Source: Dechloromonas sp. UBA6271
Lineage (GTDB): Bacteria; Pseudomonadota; Gammaproteobacteria; Burkholderiales; Rhodocyclaceae
Length of the DNA: 64,000 bases
Assembly (NCBI GenBank): GCA_002440665.1
Contig: DJUX01000047.1
Coordinates: 3,304-67,303, forward strand
Reading direction: 5' to 3'
Below the pieces are notes generated by a model. That model made no database searches, was not told the DNA's origin, and worked only from the letters and a program-made list of their open reading frames with translations. The first letter of the stretch is position 1, and each line of letters opens with the position of its first letter. The position numbers were made by a program, and so were the translations under genes. This document shows, in pieces, positions 1 through 10,141 of this stretch.

Positions 1-1487
1 TGCAGCTGCGTGGTTTGCGTCGTTTGTTGGGCGGCCAGTTCGCGGTGGCGCTGGGCGAGGGTTACGAGTTGTTGCCAGCGAGTGAGGCTGGCTTGTTCTT
101 GTTGCCAATGCTGGCGCAGTTCGGGCAGGGTCTGGCCGGCGAGGCGCTGATTTTGCTCAGTCTGGGTTTTTTCCAGCGCGGCGTCGGCTTTCGTTTTTGC
201 CTCTTTTTCCCGGTTGACCGTGGCAGTCTGTTTTTCGATCTGCTGCGCGGTTTCGGCGAGTTCCCGGACGAGCTTTTGCTGCGCCTGCTGCTGGGCGGCG
301 AGGTCGCGGCCCAGCTTGGCCCGCTGTTCGAATTGCTGGCGCCAGACGCCGAGGCGTTCGCCGAGTTGGGCGCGCTGCGGGTGGGCGGCGCAGAAGTCGT
401 CGAGTTCTTTGGCTTCGCGCAGGCTTTGTTGCAGGGTTTGCTGCGCCTGGGCGGCGAGCTGGCCGCTGAATCGGCTGGCAGATTCGTGCTGGGCGAGTTG
501 TTCGGCTTGCAGCGTTTCGTGTTCAGCGTGCAGGGTCTTTAGTTCGGCTTCGGTTTGCCGGCTGGCGGCGTCGGCTTGCTGCCATTGCTGATGCAGCGGC
601 TTGAGCGCTTCGGCCGGCTCGCTGTCGGCGAGTTTTTTGAGGTCCGGGGCGGTGGCGATCAGTGCTGTGTCGGCTTCCTGCAGCTTGCCTTCGGCGATTT
701 TGATTTCCTGCTCGCTTTGCGCCAGATCGAGGCGCCATTGGCGTTGGGCGTGGGTTTGCTGGTGGCGGCGCTGGACGTCGGTGAGTTGCGTGTCGAGGCG
801 GGTGGCTTCTAACTGCATCGCGGCGCGTTGTTCGTCGCTCAGCAGTTCCATGCCGTCGGCGCGTGCCTTCAGCTGGTCGAGCTGGCTCTTGGCTTCACGT
901 GCCTGTTCGAAGACCTTGCGCGAAATCTCGCCGTAGATCTCGGTGCCGGTCAGTTCTTCGAGCAGTTCGGCCCGTTCGTTGGCGCTGGCATTGAGGAAGG
1001 CCGCGAAGCCGCCTTGGGCGAGCAGCATGGACTTGGTGAAACGCGGGAAGTCGAGGCCGGTGATTTCGGCGATGCGCCTGAGTTTGTCGTTGGTTTGCGT
1101 GCTGAGGATGGTGCCGTTGCCATGAGCGTCAAGCTCGGCCAGTTCGACCTTGGGCGCCTGTAGCGCACCGTCGATCTTGTCGCGGGCGCGACGCTGGCTC
1201 CAGAAGGCGCGGTAGACGGCGCCCTTGACCTCGAATTCGACCTCGGCCAGGCAGTCGGCGGTGTGCCGCGTCATGATGTCGTTATCGGTAGCCGAGATTT
1301 TGTCGAGGCGCGGCGTCTGGTGGTAGAGGGCGAGACAGATGGTGTCGAGCAGCGTCGACTTGCCGGCACCAGTCGGGCCGGTGATGGCGAACAGGCAGTT
1401 GTCGGCGAAGGGCGGCCGGGTGAAGTCGATGGTCCATTCGCCTTTGAGCGAATTCAGGTTCTTCAGGCGCAGGGTGAGGATTTTCAT
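1..1487 (-). CDS. sbcC: Exonuclease SbcCD, ATPase subunit SbcC (N-terminal part, cut by window edge)
   Basis: This is the large SMC/Rad50-like ATPase of the SbcCD nuclease, which cleaves hairpins and palindromes during DNA replication and repair. About 495 N-terminal residues are visible; the rest runs off the left edge. The start reads MKILTLRLKNLNSLKGEW, then Walker A GPTGAGKS at about residues 37-44. The later part is rich in Gln, Glu, Ala and Leu, as expected of the long coiled coil. The ATG at 1487 overlaps the sbcD stop as ATGA, so the two are translationally coupled. Family and order (sbcD then sbcC) are standard. Confidence 0.93.
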   Translation of the reverse strand, partial: MKILTLRLKNLNSLKGEWTIDFTRPPFADNCLFAITGPTGAGKSTLLDTICLALYHQTPRLDKISATDNDIMTRHTADCLAEVEFEVKGAVYRAFWSQRRARDKIDGALQAPKVELAELDAHGNGTILSTQTNDKLRRIAEITGLDFPRFTKSMLLAQGGFAAFLNASANERAELLEELTGTEIYGEISRKVFEQAREAKSQLDQLKARADGMELLSDEQRAAMQLEATRLDTQLTDVQRRHQQTHAQRQWRLDLAQSEQEIKIAEGKLQEADTALIATAPDLKKLADSEPAEALKPLHQQWQQADAASRQTEAELKTLHAEHETLQAEQLAQHESASRFSGQLAAQAQQTLQQSLREAKELDDFCAAHPQRAQLGERLGVWRQQFEQRAKLGRDLAAQQQAQQKLVRELAETAQQIEKQTATVNREKEAKTKADAALEKTQTEQNQRLAGQTLPELRQHWQQEQASLTRWQQLVTLAQRHRELAAQQTTQTTQL

Positions 1488-2728
1488 GCTTCTTCTTCCT
1501 GTAGGCTGGCGACGACGGCGCGGTAGCGTTCGTTGAGCGCCGATTGCATTTCGTCGCTCAGTTCTTCCTGTTGCAACCGCCGGGCGAAAACGTCGAGGGG
1601 GTCGAGTTCGTCCAAGGTTTCGCTGGCCGCGGCGTCGAGCCGGGCCGCAGCGTTGCCCCGCTGGCGGCGGATGCGCAGGACTTCGACCGGCCAGCCTTCG
1701 GTCAGCGCTTCGATGCGGGCCGGCAGGTCGGCCAGGTAGTCGTCTTCGGCGACGGTGACCTCGAGCCAGGCCGGGCATTCGCGGGTGCCTTGGGCGGCTG
1801 CGGCGCCGATGGCGCCGGCCAGGGTGTCGAGATTGCCGCTGACGGCGACCAGGCTCTGGAAGCGCGGCACGGGTAGCACGCTGACAGCATTTAGGCCGTC
1901 GTTGCCGAGATCGACGAGCAGCATTTCCTTCTGCTGCTTGGCTTCGTCGAAGCCGAGCGGCAGCGGCGAGCCGCAGTAGCGGATATGTTCCAGCCCGCCG
2001 ACTTTCTGCGGCCGGTGGATGTGGCCGAGGGCGATGTAGTCGGCCGGCGGGAAAGCGGAAGTCGGGAAGGCTTCGAGGGCGCCGACGTAGATTTCGCGGA
2101 CCGATTCGCTGGTGCTGGCGCCGACCGTGGTCAGGTGACCGGTGGCGATGATGGGCAGCGGGCGGCCGAAATTCGGGCCGAGTTCGGCGGCGAGTGCGGT
2201 CTGGCGTTCGACGGCGGCAGCGAACACGGCGGCGTAATGTTCCTGGATGGCGGTTTGCAGCGATAACTGCTTGTCTTCAGCGCTTTGCCCGGCCTGGCTT
2301 TGCAGCACGTCGCGCGGGCGGATGAAGGGAATGGCGCAGACAATGCAGCCGGGGTCGCCGTTGCGCTGCGGCAGGACGATGAGTTGCGTGGCGGGGTCGG
2401 TGCGCGTCGCGGCGATGACTGTGGTGCCCAAGTGCGCCAGCAGTTCGCGACTTTCACTCAGCGTCGCCACCGAATCGTGGTTGCCACCGAGCAGCAGCAG
2501 CGCGACGCCTGCCTTGTTCAGGCGGACGACGAGCTGGTTGTACAACTCGCGGGCGTAACTGGGCGGCGTGCCGGTGTCGAAAATGTCGCCGGCGATCAGC
2601 ACCGCATCGACCGCCTGCGCTTCCACCTGTTCGAGTAGCCAGCCGATCAGCGCCTGATGCTCGGCCTGCCGGCTCTTGCCCATGAAGTGCTGGCCGAGGT
2701 GCCAGTCGGAGGTGTGGAGGAGGCGCAT
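1484..2728 (-). CDS. sbcD: Exonuclease SbcCD, nuclease subunit SbcD
   Basis: This is the Mre11-like metallophosphoesterase subunit of SbcCD, a Mn-dependent nuclease acting with the SbcC ATPase. It has 414 residues, usual for the family. Visible metal-binding motifs are SDWHLGQ at residues 7-13, AGDIFDTG at 46-53, GGNHDS at 81-86 and GHIH near 236. The start is the ATG at 2728. Its stop overlaps the sbcC start by four bases. The upstream 200 bases are shared with the divergent glpE. Confidence 0.95.
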   Translation of the reverse strand: MRLLHTSDWHLGQHFMGKSRQAEHQALIGWLLEQVEAQAVDAVLIAGDIFDTGTPPSYARELYNQLVVRLNKAGVALLLLGGNHDSVATLSESRELLAHLGTTVIAATRTDPATQLIVLPQRNGDPGCIVCAIPFIRPRDVLQSQAGQSAEDKQLSLQTAIQEHYAAVFAAAVERQTALAAELGPNFGRPLPIIATGHLTTVGASTSESVREIYVGALEAFPTSAFPPADYIALGHIHRPQKVGGLEHIRYCGSPLPLGFDEAKQQKEMLLVDLGNDGLNAVSVLPVPRFQSLVAVSGNLDTLAGAIGAAAAQGTRECPAWLEVTVAEDDYLADLPARIEALTEGWPVEVLRIRRQRGNAAARLDAAASETLDELDPLDVFARRLQQEELSDEMQSALNERYRAVVASLQEEEA

Positions 2729-2801
2729 GCTGGGTGGCTGAGATGGAAAGGCTGAAGTTTAAACGGCGAAGGTGTTTGGCGTTCCCGGATTCGATGGGCG
2801 A

Positions 2802-2864
2802 TTGTCGCGAAGGCGACAACTCATAGTGCCGGGATGCTGGCGATGCAAAGCAAATCCCGGTTTT
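2802..2864. other. Two adjacent hairpins in the sbcD-glpE intergenic region
   Basis: The first is a perfect inverted repeat, TTGTCGC-GAAG-GCGACAA, at 2802-2819. The second pairs CCGGGAT (2829-2835) with ATCCCGG (2854-2860) and is followed by four T. They lie between divergent genes, so a normal end-of-gene terminator is unexpected. They could be leader structures of glpE or a small repeat. Function unknown. Confidence 0.4.
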
Positions 2865-2930
2865 CCGTGATTCCCGCGGGTGGCATCGCTTTTGCGTCGG
2901 AAGGTTCATTGCCTATTCCTGCCGCCAACC

Positions 2931-3269
2931 ATGAGCAACGTTGAAAAACCCGCTTTTCGCTGCATTTCTGCCAGTGATGCCATCTCATTGATGCGTAGTG
3001 AGCCGCCTGCTATCGTCTTCGATGTACGCGACATGGCCAGTTACCAGAAGGCCCATGTCGATGGCGCCGCATATCTGTCCGAGGATCGCCTGCTGGCCTG
3101 GATGAAGCGCCTGCCGAAGGAGGCGCCGTTGGTCATCTATTGCTACCACGGCAACGCCAGCAAGACTTTTGCGCAGATGTTCGTCGATTTTCGCTATTCG
3201 AGCATGTTCAGCGTCGATAGTGGCTACGAGCCGCTGGCCGCCGCGCTGGCCGATACGGGCGGCGCATGA
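2931..3269 (+). CDS. glpE: Thiosulfate sulfurtransferase GlpE-like, single-domain rhodanese
   Basis: This is a single-domain rhodanese of 112 residues that moves sulfane sulfur from thiosulfate to cyanide or another thiol. The active-site loop CYHGNAS begins with Cys71, the GlpE form of the loop. FDVRD near residue 30 and the AHVDGA motif are also typical. The ATG at 2931 gives the usual family length; an upstream in-frame start would add 17 residues without the fold. The stop overlaps the ATG of a tiny downstream frame. The symbol follows loop sequence and length; other short rhodaneses are possible. Confidence 0.85.
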   Translation: MSNVEKPAFRCISASDAISLMRSEPPAIVFDVRDMASYQKAHVDGAAYLSEDRLLAWMKRLPKEAPLVIYCYHGNASKTFAQMFVDFRYSSMFSVDSGYEPLAAALADTGGA

Positions 3270-3355
3270 TGGCGGCCCACTATCGCCGGATGCTGACGCG
3301 GCCGGCTGTGCGGCAGGTGCTGGCGGAAGAGGGCTACGCTTCGGTCCTGCGCTGA
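3266..3355 (+). pseudogene. 29-codon frame coupled to glpE, possible remnant of a glutathione S-transferase C-terminus
   Basis: An ATG overlaps the glpE stop as ATGA and opens a 29-codon frame. Its product contains HYRRMLTRPAVRQVLAEEGY. That resembles the last helix of glutathione S-transferases, where an xRPAVxxxLAEEG pattern is common. Nothing else of such a fold is present. It could be a relic or a short leader-like peptide. The resemblance is recalled from memory, not searched. Confidence 0.3.
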
Positions 3356-3372
3356 CGATGGGCGGTCGCTGC

Positions 3373-3408
3373 GAAATTTGCCCAAAAAAGGCGGTCGACC
3401 GCAACAGG
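3373..3408 (+). repeat. Dispersed 36-bp element, exact core
   Basis: GAAATT starts at 3373, and 21 bases later comes the exact core GTCGACCGCAACAGG (3394-3408). It sits between the small frame ending at 3355 and the HD-GYP gene ending at 3422. Here the core extends on its left to the palindrome GCGGTCGACCGC. Confidence 0.75.
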
Positions 3409-3421
3409 CGCCCTCGTCCAC

Positions 3422-4642
3422 CTAGTGGGTTTGCGTAGCGGCGCGCCAGCTGCTGTCGAGGTCGTCGCGGGCGACGGCGACGATATCCGCATCGAGCACG
3501 CCCTTGCTGGCGAACTCTTCGAGCAGGCGCGAGATTTCCTCGAGCGCTTGCGGGCCGCGGTACGGGCGCGCCTGGGCCAGCGCCTGGAAAACGTCGGCGA
3601 CGGCGATGATGCGCGCTTCGGTGGTGAGGCTCGCGGCCGTACGACGGAACGGGTAGCCCTGGCCATTGAGCGCTTCGTGGTGAAAGGCCGCCCATTCGGC
3701 GATCGTCTCGAGGCCGGGAACGTGGCGCAGGATCTGGTAGGTTTCGAAGCTGTGCCGTTCCATCACCGAGAATTCGGCACTCGTCAGGCGGGCGGGCTTC
3801 TCGACGATCTCGTCAGGCACGCACAGCTTGCCGATATCGTGCATCAACCCGGCGATTTCCATTTTGGACAGCGCATCCTGGCCGAAGCCCATGCGCTCGC
3901 CGAGATGCCGGGAAAGCTGCGCGACGCCCAGCGAATGGGCGGCCGTGTAGTGGCTCTTGGCATCGACGATGCTGGAAACCAGCCGGGCGACGTGGCGGAA
4001 CTGGGGAAACTCGATGGTGACGCCCCATTGCGGCAGCGCGAGGTCGGCCAGGTAGGACTGGACGTGGCGCGGCACCAGGGCGATCCAGAATGCCTCGCGG
4101 GTGGCGGCGGCGAGGAAGGCGGCGACGATTTCGGGCTGCAGTACGCGTCCGGACAGCGTGGAAATCTCCCGGCAGATGCTGGCGGCGTGGAAGAGCGGGT
4201 TTTCCAGGCCATGGCGGAGGAGGAGGGCGTCGACGCGGTCGGCCAGCAGGATCAGGTTGCTGTCGATGGCGTCCGCCTCGCTGATGTCGGCCGGCAGTTC
4301 TGCCCACGGAGTGTGGTGGTAACGGATGGCCGTGGCCAGCAGCGACAGGTGGGCGAACGGCTGCAACAGCTGAAACGCCCTCTCGCAATGCGCCTGGCAG
4401 TCGTGATATTCGGCGCCCGATATCAGCCGGCAGTGTTCGGTGGTGGATGATACGCCGAGGTCATGCAGCAGGCAGGCGAACACGAGATTGTCCAGCCGCG
4501 CCGCCGGCAGCCCCATCAGGACTGCCGTCTCGCGGGCGATCATGGCGACCCGCTTGCCGTGCTGGAAGTCGTTCACGCCGACCAGATCGAGCGCGTCGGA
4601 AACGGCAAGCACGGCACTTTTCAGGTTGATCGTCAGGGGCAT
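3422..4642 (-). CDS. HD-GYP domain protein with two HD modules (probable cyclic-di-GMP phosphodiesterase)
   Basis: The protein has 406 residues and two HD-type modules. The N-terminal one has LLHDLG at residues 58-63 and RYHH at 107-110. The C-terminal one is a complete HD-GYP domain: GLMHDIGK at 265-272, HHEALNGQGYP at 321-331 and AVADVFQAL near 347. HD-GYP proteins hydrolyse c-di-GMP, and the key residues are all present, so activity is plausible. No membrane segment or receiver domain is visible. It lies 60 bases after glpD on the same strand and could be co-transcribed with glycerol genes. Confidence 0.88.
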   Translation of the reverse strand: MPLTINLKSAVLAVSDALDLVGVNDFQHGKRVAMIARETAVLMGLPAARLDNLVFACLLHDLGVSSTTEHCRLISGAEYHDCQAHCERAFQLLQPFAHLSLLATAIRYHHTPWAELPADISEADAIDSNLILLADRVDALLLRHGLENPLFHAASICREISTLSGRVLQPEIVAAFLAAATREAFWIALVPRHVQSYLADLALPQWGVTIEFPQFRHVARLVSSIVDAKSHYTAAHSLGVAQLSRHLGERMGFGQDALSKMEIAGLMHDIGKLCVPDEIVEKPARLTSAEFSVMERHSFETYQILRHVPGLETIAEWAAFHHEALNGQGYPFRRTAASLTTEARIIAVADVFQALAQARPYRGPQALEEISRLLEEFASKGVLDADIVAVARDDLDSSWRAATQTH

Positions 4643-4702
4643 CGATCACTCGTTTTGGCAGGGTGAAAACACAGCATACCACCGGCGCGACCCGGCGAAA
4701 TT

Positions 4703-6273
4703 TCAGCCTGCCAGTTCCAGGGCAGGCATGAAACGCCGCGCACTTTCGCATGCCGCATCGATCATTGTGGCCACTTCCTCGGGCGAAAGCTTGAGTTCTT
4801 CAGCGAATATCCCGGCGACGCGTTCGATGGCCGCTTCGGCCGCCCTGGCGTCGTGGAACAGGGCGCGCGTGCGGCGAGCCAGCACATCCTCGATGGTGCG
4901 TGCCGCTTCGTGGCGGATGGCGAAGCGCACCATCGCTTCGCTGTACGGCAACGCTGGGTGTAGCGGCCGGTCGTGGCCGGGCAGCGAAGCGAGCAAGGGC
5001 GCATCGGTACCGTAGCCGTTGCTGCCCGGCTGGGCCGGGCAGCCGTGCAGTTTCAGCACTCGTGTCGGGCATGGCTCGGCGGGCAGGCCGGCAACTTCGG
5101 CGGCACGGTCGATGACGTCTTCGGCCATCAGCCGGTAGGTCGTCCACTTGCCGCCGGCGACGGTGATCAGGCCGCTGGCGCTGACCAGCACCGCGTGCTC
5201 ACGCGACAGGGCGGCGGTGCTCTGGTGGTCGGTACTGTCGGGATGGATCAACGGGCGCAGGCCGGCAAAGACGCTGCGGATGTCGGCGCGGGTCGGCGGC
5301 CGGGTCAGCACCCTGGCGGCCGTGCGCAGCAGGAAATTGATCTCCGCGGCGAGTGGCTGCGGGTCGTCGAGCTGGGCCAACTCCGGGCGCGGGGTGTCGG
5401 TGGTGCCGAGCAGCACCTTGCCTTGCCAGGGAATGGCGAACATCACGCGGCCGTCTTCGGTTTCCGGGATCATCAGCGCCTGCTGGCCGGGCAGGAAATC
5501 GGCATCGAAAACGAGGTGGATGCCCTGGCTGGGGGTGAGCAGCGGCGCTACCCCCGGCTCGTCGAGCCGGCGCACGCTGTCGGCATGCACGCCGGTGGCG
5601 TTGACGACGGCGCGGGCGCTGACTTCAAATTCTTGACCGCATTCCGCATCGCGCAGCACCGCGCCGACGACGCGGCCGTCCGTCTTGAGCAGTCGGGTGG
5701 CCGGCAGGTAGTTGAGGCAGGTGGCGCCGAGATCGGTGGCTGTGCGCATCAGCGTGATGGCCAGCCGGGCATCGTCGAATTGGCCGTCCCAATAACGGAT
5801 GCCGCCGCACAAACCGGCGCGGCGCAGGCCGGGCAGGGCGGCGATGACTTCCTGCCAGTCGAGGCTGCGGGAAGCGGCCAGGTTGTGCCCGCCGGACAGT
5901 ACGTCGTACAGCTTGAGGCCGGCCGCGTAAATGACGCGGTCGACGTTGCGCCAGGCAGGAATCACGAAGGCCAGCGGATGCACCAGATGTGCCGCGTTGG
6001 CGAGCAGGTAGGAGCGTTCGCGCAGGGCGTTGCGCACCAGTGCGAAATCACCCTGGCGCAGATAGCGCACGCCGCCGTGGATCAGCTTGGTGCTGCACGA
6101 CGAAGTGCCGGAGGCGAAATCGCGGGCTTCGACGAGCAGGGTGCGGTAACCGCGCGCTGCGGCATCGACCGCCGCCCCCAGCCCGCTGGCGCCGCCGCCG
6201 ATGATCAGCACATCCCAGGGGCGTGTCTCGCGCAAGGTGCCGAGGTTTTCGGCGCGGCTGGCTGGTACATCCA

Positions 6274-6274
<1 letters not shown>
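4703..6274 (-). CDS. glpD: Aerobic glycerol-3-phosphate dehydrogenase GlpD
   Basis: This is a membrane-associated FAD enzyme of 523 residues that oxidises glycerol-3-phosphate to dihydroxyacetone phosphate and reduces quinone. The N-terminal dinucleotide motif is VLIIGGGASGLGAAVDAAAR (about 22-41). The DAO family motif SGTSSCSTKLIHGGVRYL follows. The C-terminal DAO_C helical region is present. The frame stays open upstream, but the ATG at 6274 is chosen because it overlaps the glpK stop as TGATG and gives the family length. It is coupled to glpK. Confidence 0.95.
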
Positions 6275-7782
<1,508 letters not shown>

Positions 7783-7842
7783 GGCGAACTCCGGCGAGCG
7801 GTATGCCAGTATAGCCGGCTATTTTGAGCGTAGCGGCAAGCT

Positions 7843-7878
7843 GAAAAATGGCCGAAACTGGCAGTCGACCGCAATAGG
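7843..7878 (+). repeat. Dispersed 36-bp element, one core mismatch
   Basis: GAAAAA starts at 7843 and the core GTCGACCGCAATAGG at 7864, again 21 bases apart, with one C to T change. It lies between divergent glpK and the DUF4202 gene. Confidence 0.7.
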
Positions 7879-7989
7879 GCACTGACAGAAAATTTCAGGT
7901 CACACTACTATCGGTGTATTGGTTATCTGGAGCCATCGGCTGGAGATGTCTCCGATCAAGCAAAGCAACACACCCTCATGAGAGATTCA

Positions 7990-8589
7990 ATGATTGCCAA
8001 CCCGGAACGCTTCAACAAAGCCATTGCCCTGTTCGACGCCGCCAACGCGCAGGATCCCAATCAGGACGAGGGCCAGCCCAAGGAACTGCTTTACGCCTGG
8101 CGCATGACGGAGATGATCGGCCGTTTCGCGCCGGAGGCCAGCGAAGTCGCCCAGCTAGCCGTGCGCGCCCAGCACATCCAGCGCTGGACCGTGCCACGCA
8201 GCAACTACCCGCTGGGCAAGCCAGGATACTTCGCGTGGCGCACCGGTCTCTACCGGTTTCACGCCGAAACGGCCGGCAAGCTTATGCAGCAGGCCGGCTA
8301 CGACGAAGCGACGGTCGAGCAGGTGAAGGCGGCGGTCGGCAAGCAGGACATCAAGACCAATCCCGACACGCAGTTGCTGGAAGATGTCACCGGCCTCGTC
8401 TTCATCGAACACTACATGCTGGGTTTCGCCGGCCAGCACGCCGAATACAGCGAAGAAAAGTGGCTCGACATCATCCGGAAGACGTGGAAAAAGATGTCCG
8501 CCAACGCGCATGTTTTCGCCACGAGCGGCGGCATCAAGCCGCCGGAAGCCTTCGTTCCATTGATTCTAAAGGTGGTTTCAGGCGCGTGA
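7990..8589 (+). CDS. DUF4202 family protein
   Basis: A soluble protein of about 199 residues that I recognise as DUF4202, a conserved bacterial family of unknown function. Typical segments are QHIQRWTVPRSNYP, GYFAWR near the middle, and EDVTGLVFIEHYM. The His- and Glu-rich pattern (HIQRW, FIEHY, FHAE) suggests an HD-like all-helical fold, but that is inference. Two starts are possible: ATG 7978 and ATG 7990. I prefer 7990 because GAGAG lies just upstream, whereas 7978 lacks a visible ribosome binding site. Confidence 0.8.
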   Translation: MIANPERFNKAIALFDAANAQDPNQDEGQPKELLYAWRMTEMIGRFAPEASEVAQLAVRAQHIQRWTVPRSNYPLGKPGYFAWRTGLYRFHAETAGKLMQQAGYDEATVEQVKAAVGKQDIKTNPDTQLLEDVTGLVFIEHYMLGFAGQHAEYSEEKWLDIIRKTWKKMSANAHVFATSGGIKPPEAFVPLILKVVSGA

Positions 8590-8750
8590 TCGTAAAGGTA
8601 GAAACGGGGCCGGGGTGACGGGAAGCGGGCCCATGGTTTCTGATTGCCGAGGAGTGCAGCAATATGGTTTTGCGGCCAAGCCAACGCTTGCCAGTTTGGG
8701 ACTAAACACTTGGTTGATGACAGTTATCCCGTTGGTCATCAGAGGCAGTG

Positions 8751-9725
8751 TCACGGATTCTGGCACTCCGAAATCACTGCGTCGCCACCCCGCCCGCAGG
8801 GCGTGAACGCACCGGGAACCGGCCAGGGGGTGCCGTCGTCGTCCATCTGCGCGGCCAGCGTTTCCCAAAAGATCACACCGGATTTGTCGAGTTTGAGGCG
8901 CAGCAGCCAGCCGCGCTGGGCTTCCGGGTAGTCGAAGCCGTCGAAGACGAAGTTGCCGAGGCTGTAGACGATGGGTTTGCCCTTGTAGATTTCGGCGCCC
9001 TGCGTGACATGCGGGTGGCTGCCAACGACGAGGGCGGCGCCTTCGTCGATCATTTTCCGGGCGAAGGTTTTCTGGCGTTCGCTCGGCTGCGTTTCCTTTT
9101 CCCAACCCCAGTGCATGAAGGGGATGACGAGGTCGGCGCCGGCCGCCTTGGCGGCGCGGATGTCGGCGATGACGTGGTCGTCCTCGCTCCAGGCGACGCC
9201 GGGCCAGTCGGGGCCGGCGGCGAAGGCGCGCGGCTTGAATTCGTTGTAGCCGAGGACGGCGATTTTCAGGCCCTTGCGCTCGATCCACAGCGGCTTGTGC
9301 GCCTCGGCCAAATTGCGGCCACCACCGAAATACGCGATGCCGGTCTGGTCGTGGTGCTGCATGGTTTCGTTGAAGGCGTCGCGCCCGTAATCGCCGGAAT
9401 GGTTGTTGGCGAGCGAGACGGCGTCGAAGCGGCCGGGCAGGATGGACAGCACGCGCGGGTCGGCGCGGAAGGTGACGATCTTGCTGGCGTGCGCCTGGCC
9501 GCTGCTGGCGACCGGGCATTCGAGGTTGCCGATGCGGTAGTCGGCTTCGGCGAGAACTGCGGCGAAGGGGGCGAGCGGGTCGCCACCCATGGCGATGGTC
9601 CGGCCGGGGCCGTCGTCGAGCATGATGTCACCGGCAAAGAGCAGGGTGACGGGTTCTGCGCGCGCCATACCGGTGAGCAGGCAGCACAGGGCGACTGTTG
9701 CGGTCGACCGGAAAAAACGGGCCAT
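8751..9725 (-). CDS. CapA family protein, secreted metallophosphoesterase-like
   Basis: About 324 residues with an N-terminal signal peptide (MARFFRSTATVALCCLL, cleavage near ARA-EP). It belongs to the CapA/PgsA family linked to poly-gamma-glutamate capsules. Family motifs are LLFAGDIMLDDGPG, NLECPV, SLANNHSGDYG, HWGWEKE, GSHPHVTQG and YSLGNFVFD. The calcineurin-like metal residues look intact. ATG 9725 is chosen because it lies two bases after the upstream stop and begins a clean signal peptide. No other capsule genes are present, so the substrate is unknown. Confidence 0.85.
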   Translation of the reverse strand: MARFFRSTATVALCCLLTGMARAEPVTLLFAGDIMLDDGPGRTIAMGGDPLAPFAAVLAEADYRIGNLECPVASSGQAHASKIVTFRADPRVLSILPGRFDAVSLANNHSGDYGRDAFNETMQHHDQTGIAYFGGGRNLAEAHKPLWIERKGLKIAVLGYNEFKPRAFAAGPDWPGVAWSEDDHVIADIRAAKAAGADLVIPFMHWGWEKETQPSERQKTFARKMIDEGAALVVGSHPHVTQGAEIYKGKPIVYSLGNFVFDGFDYPEAQRGWLLRLKLDKSGVIFWETLAAQMDDDGTPWPVPGAFTPCGRGGDAVISECQNP

Positions 9726-9729
9726 TTTC
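9694..9729 (-). repeat. Dispersed 36-bp element, minus orientation, spanning the capA-like start codon
   Basis: On the minus strand GAAAAT starts at 9729 and the core GTCGACCGCAACAGT at 9708, the same 21-base spacing as the other copies, with one core mismatch. The element covers the start codon and the first codons of the signal peptide (RSTATVA). Confidence 0.6.
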
Positions 9730-10141
9730 ACGGCTTGCCCTTCAGTTCGCACCAGTATTGCAGTTCGCCGTCGCGCACCGGTTCGTAGACGAAATTGAGC
9801 CCGGAAAAGCCGTGGACCGCAGCCGGCGGAGGCGGATAGGGATAGGTGGCCTGATGGATGATGGTCGGGCCTTCGTCGCGGTCAGCGTAGGCGGTGAGTT
9901 TGATGCCGGCAAGATCGGCGGGTTGATCGCGGAAGACGATGCGGAACAGGAAGTACGAGCCGAGAGAAACGGTGGGCGCCGTGTAGGAGTCGGCGACCGG
10001 CGCGGCTTCGACGACGCGGGTTTCACCGCCATAGGTGAGGTGGCAGGCGACGCTGGCGGCGTGCGCGGGGAGCACCAGGGCGGTGAGGATGGCCGCAGCG
10101 GCAACGCTGGCCAGCCGGTGACGTTCAGTGTTCGCGGCCAT
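9728..10141 (-). CDS. Small secreted protein of unknown function
   Basis: A 137-residue protein with a clear signal peptide (ASVAAAAILTALVLPAHA, cleavage after AHA). The mature part has two cysteines, in SVACHLTY and YWCELKGKP, which could form a disulfide. I do not recognise a domain. The ATG at 10141 overlaps the end of the NnrS-like gene by 17 bases, and the stop is two bases before the capA-like start, so it sits inside an operon. A periplasmic partner of its neighbours is possible but unproven. Confidence 0.65.
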   Translation of the reverse strand: MAANTERHRLASVAAAAILTALVLPAHAASVACHLTYGGETRVVEAAPVADSYTAPTVSLGSYFLFRIVFRDQPADLAGIKLTAYADRDEGPTIIHQATYPYPPPPAAVHGFSGLNFVYEPVRDGELQYWCELKGKP

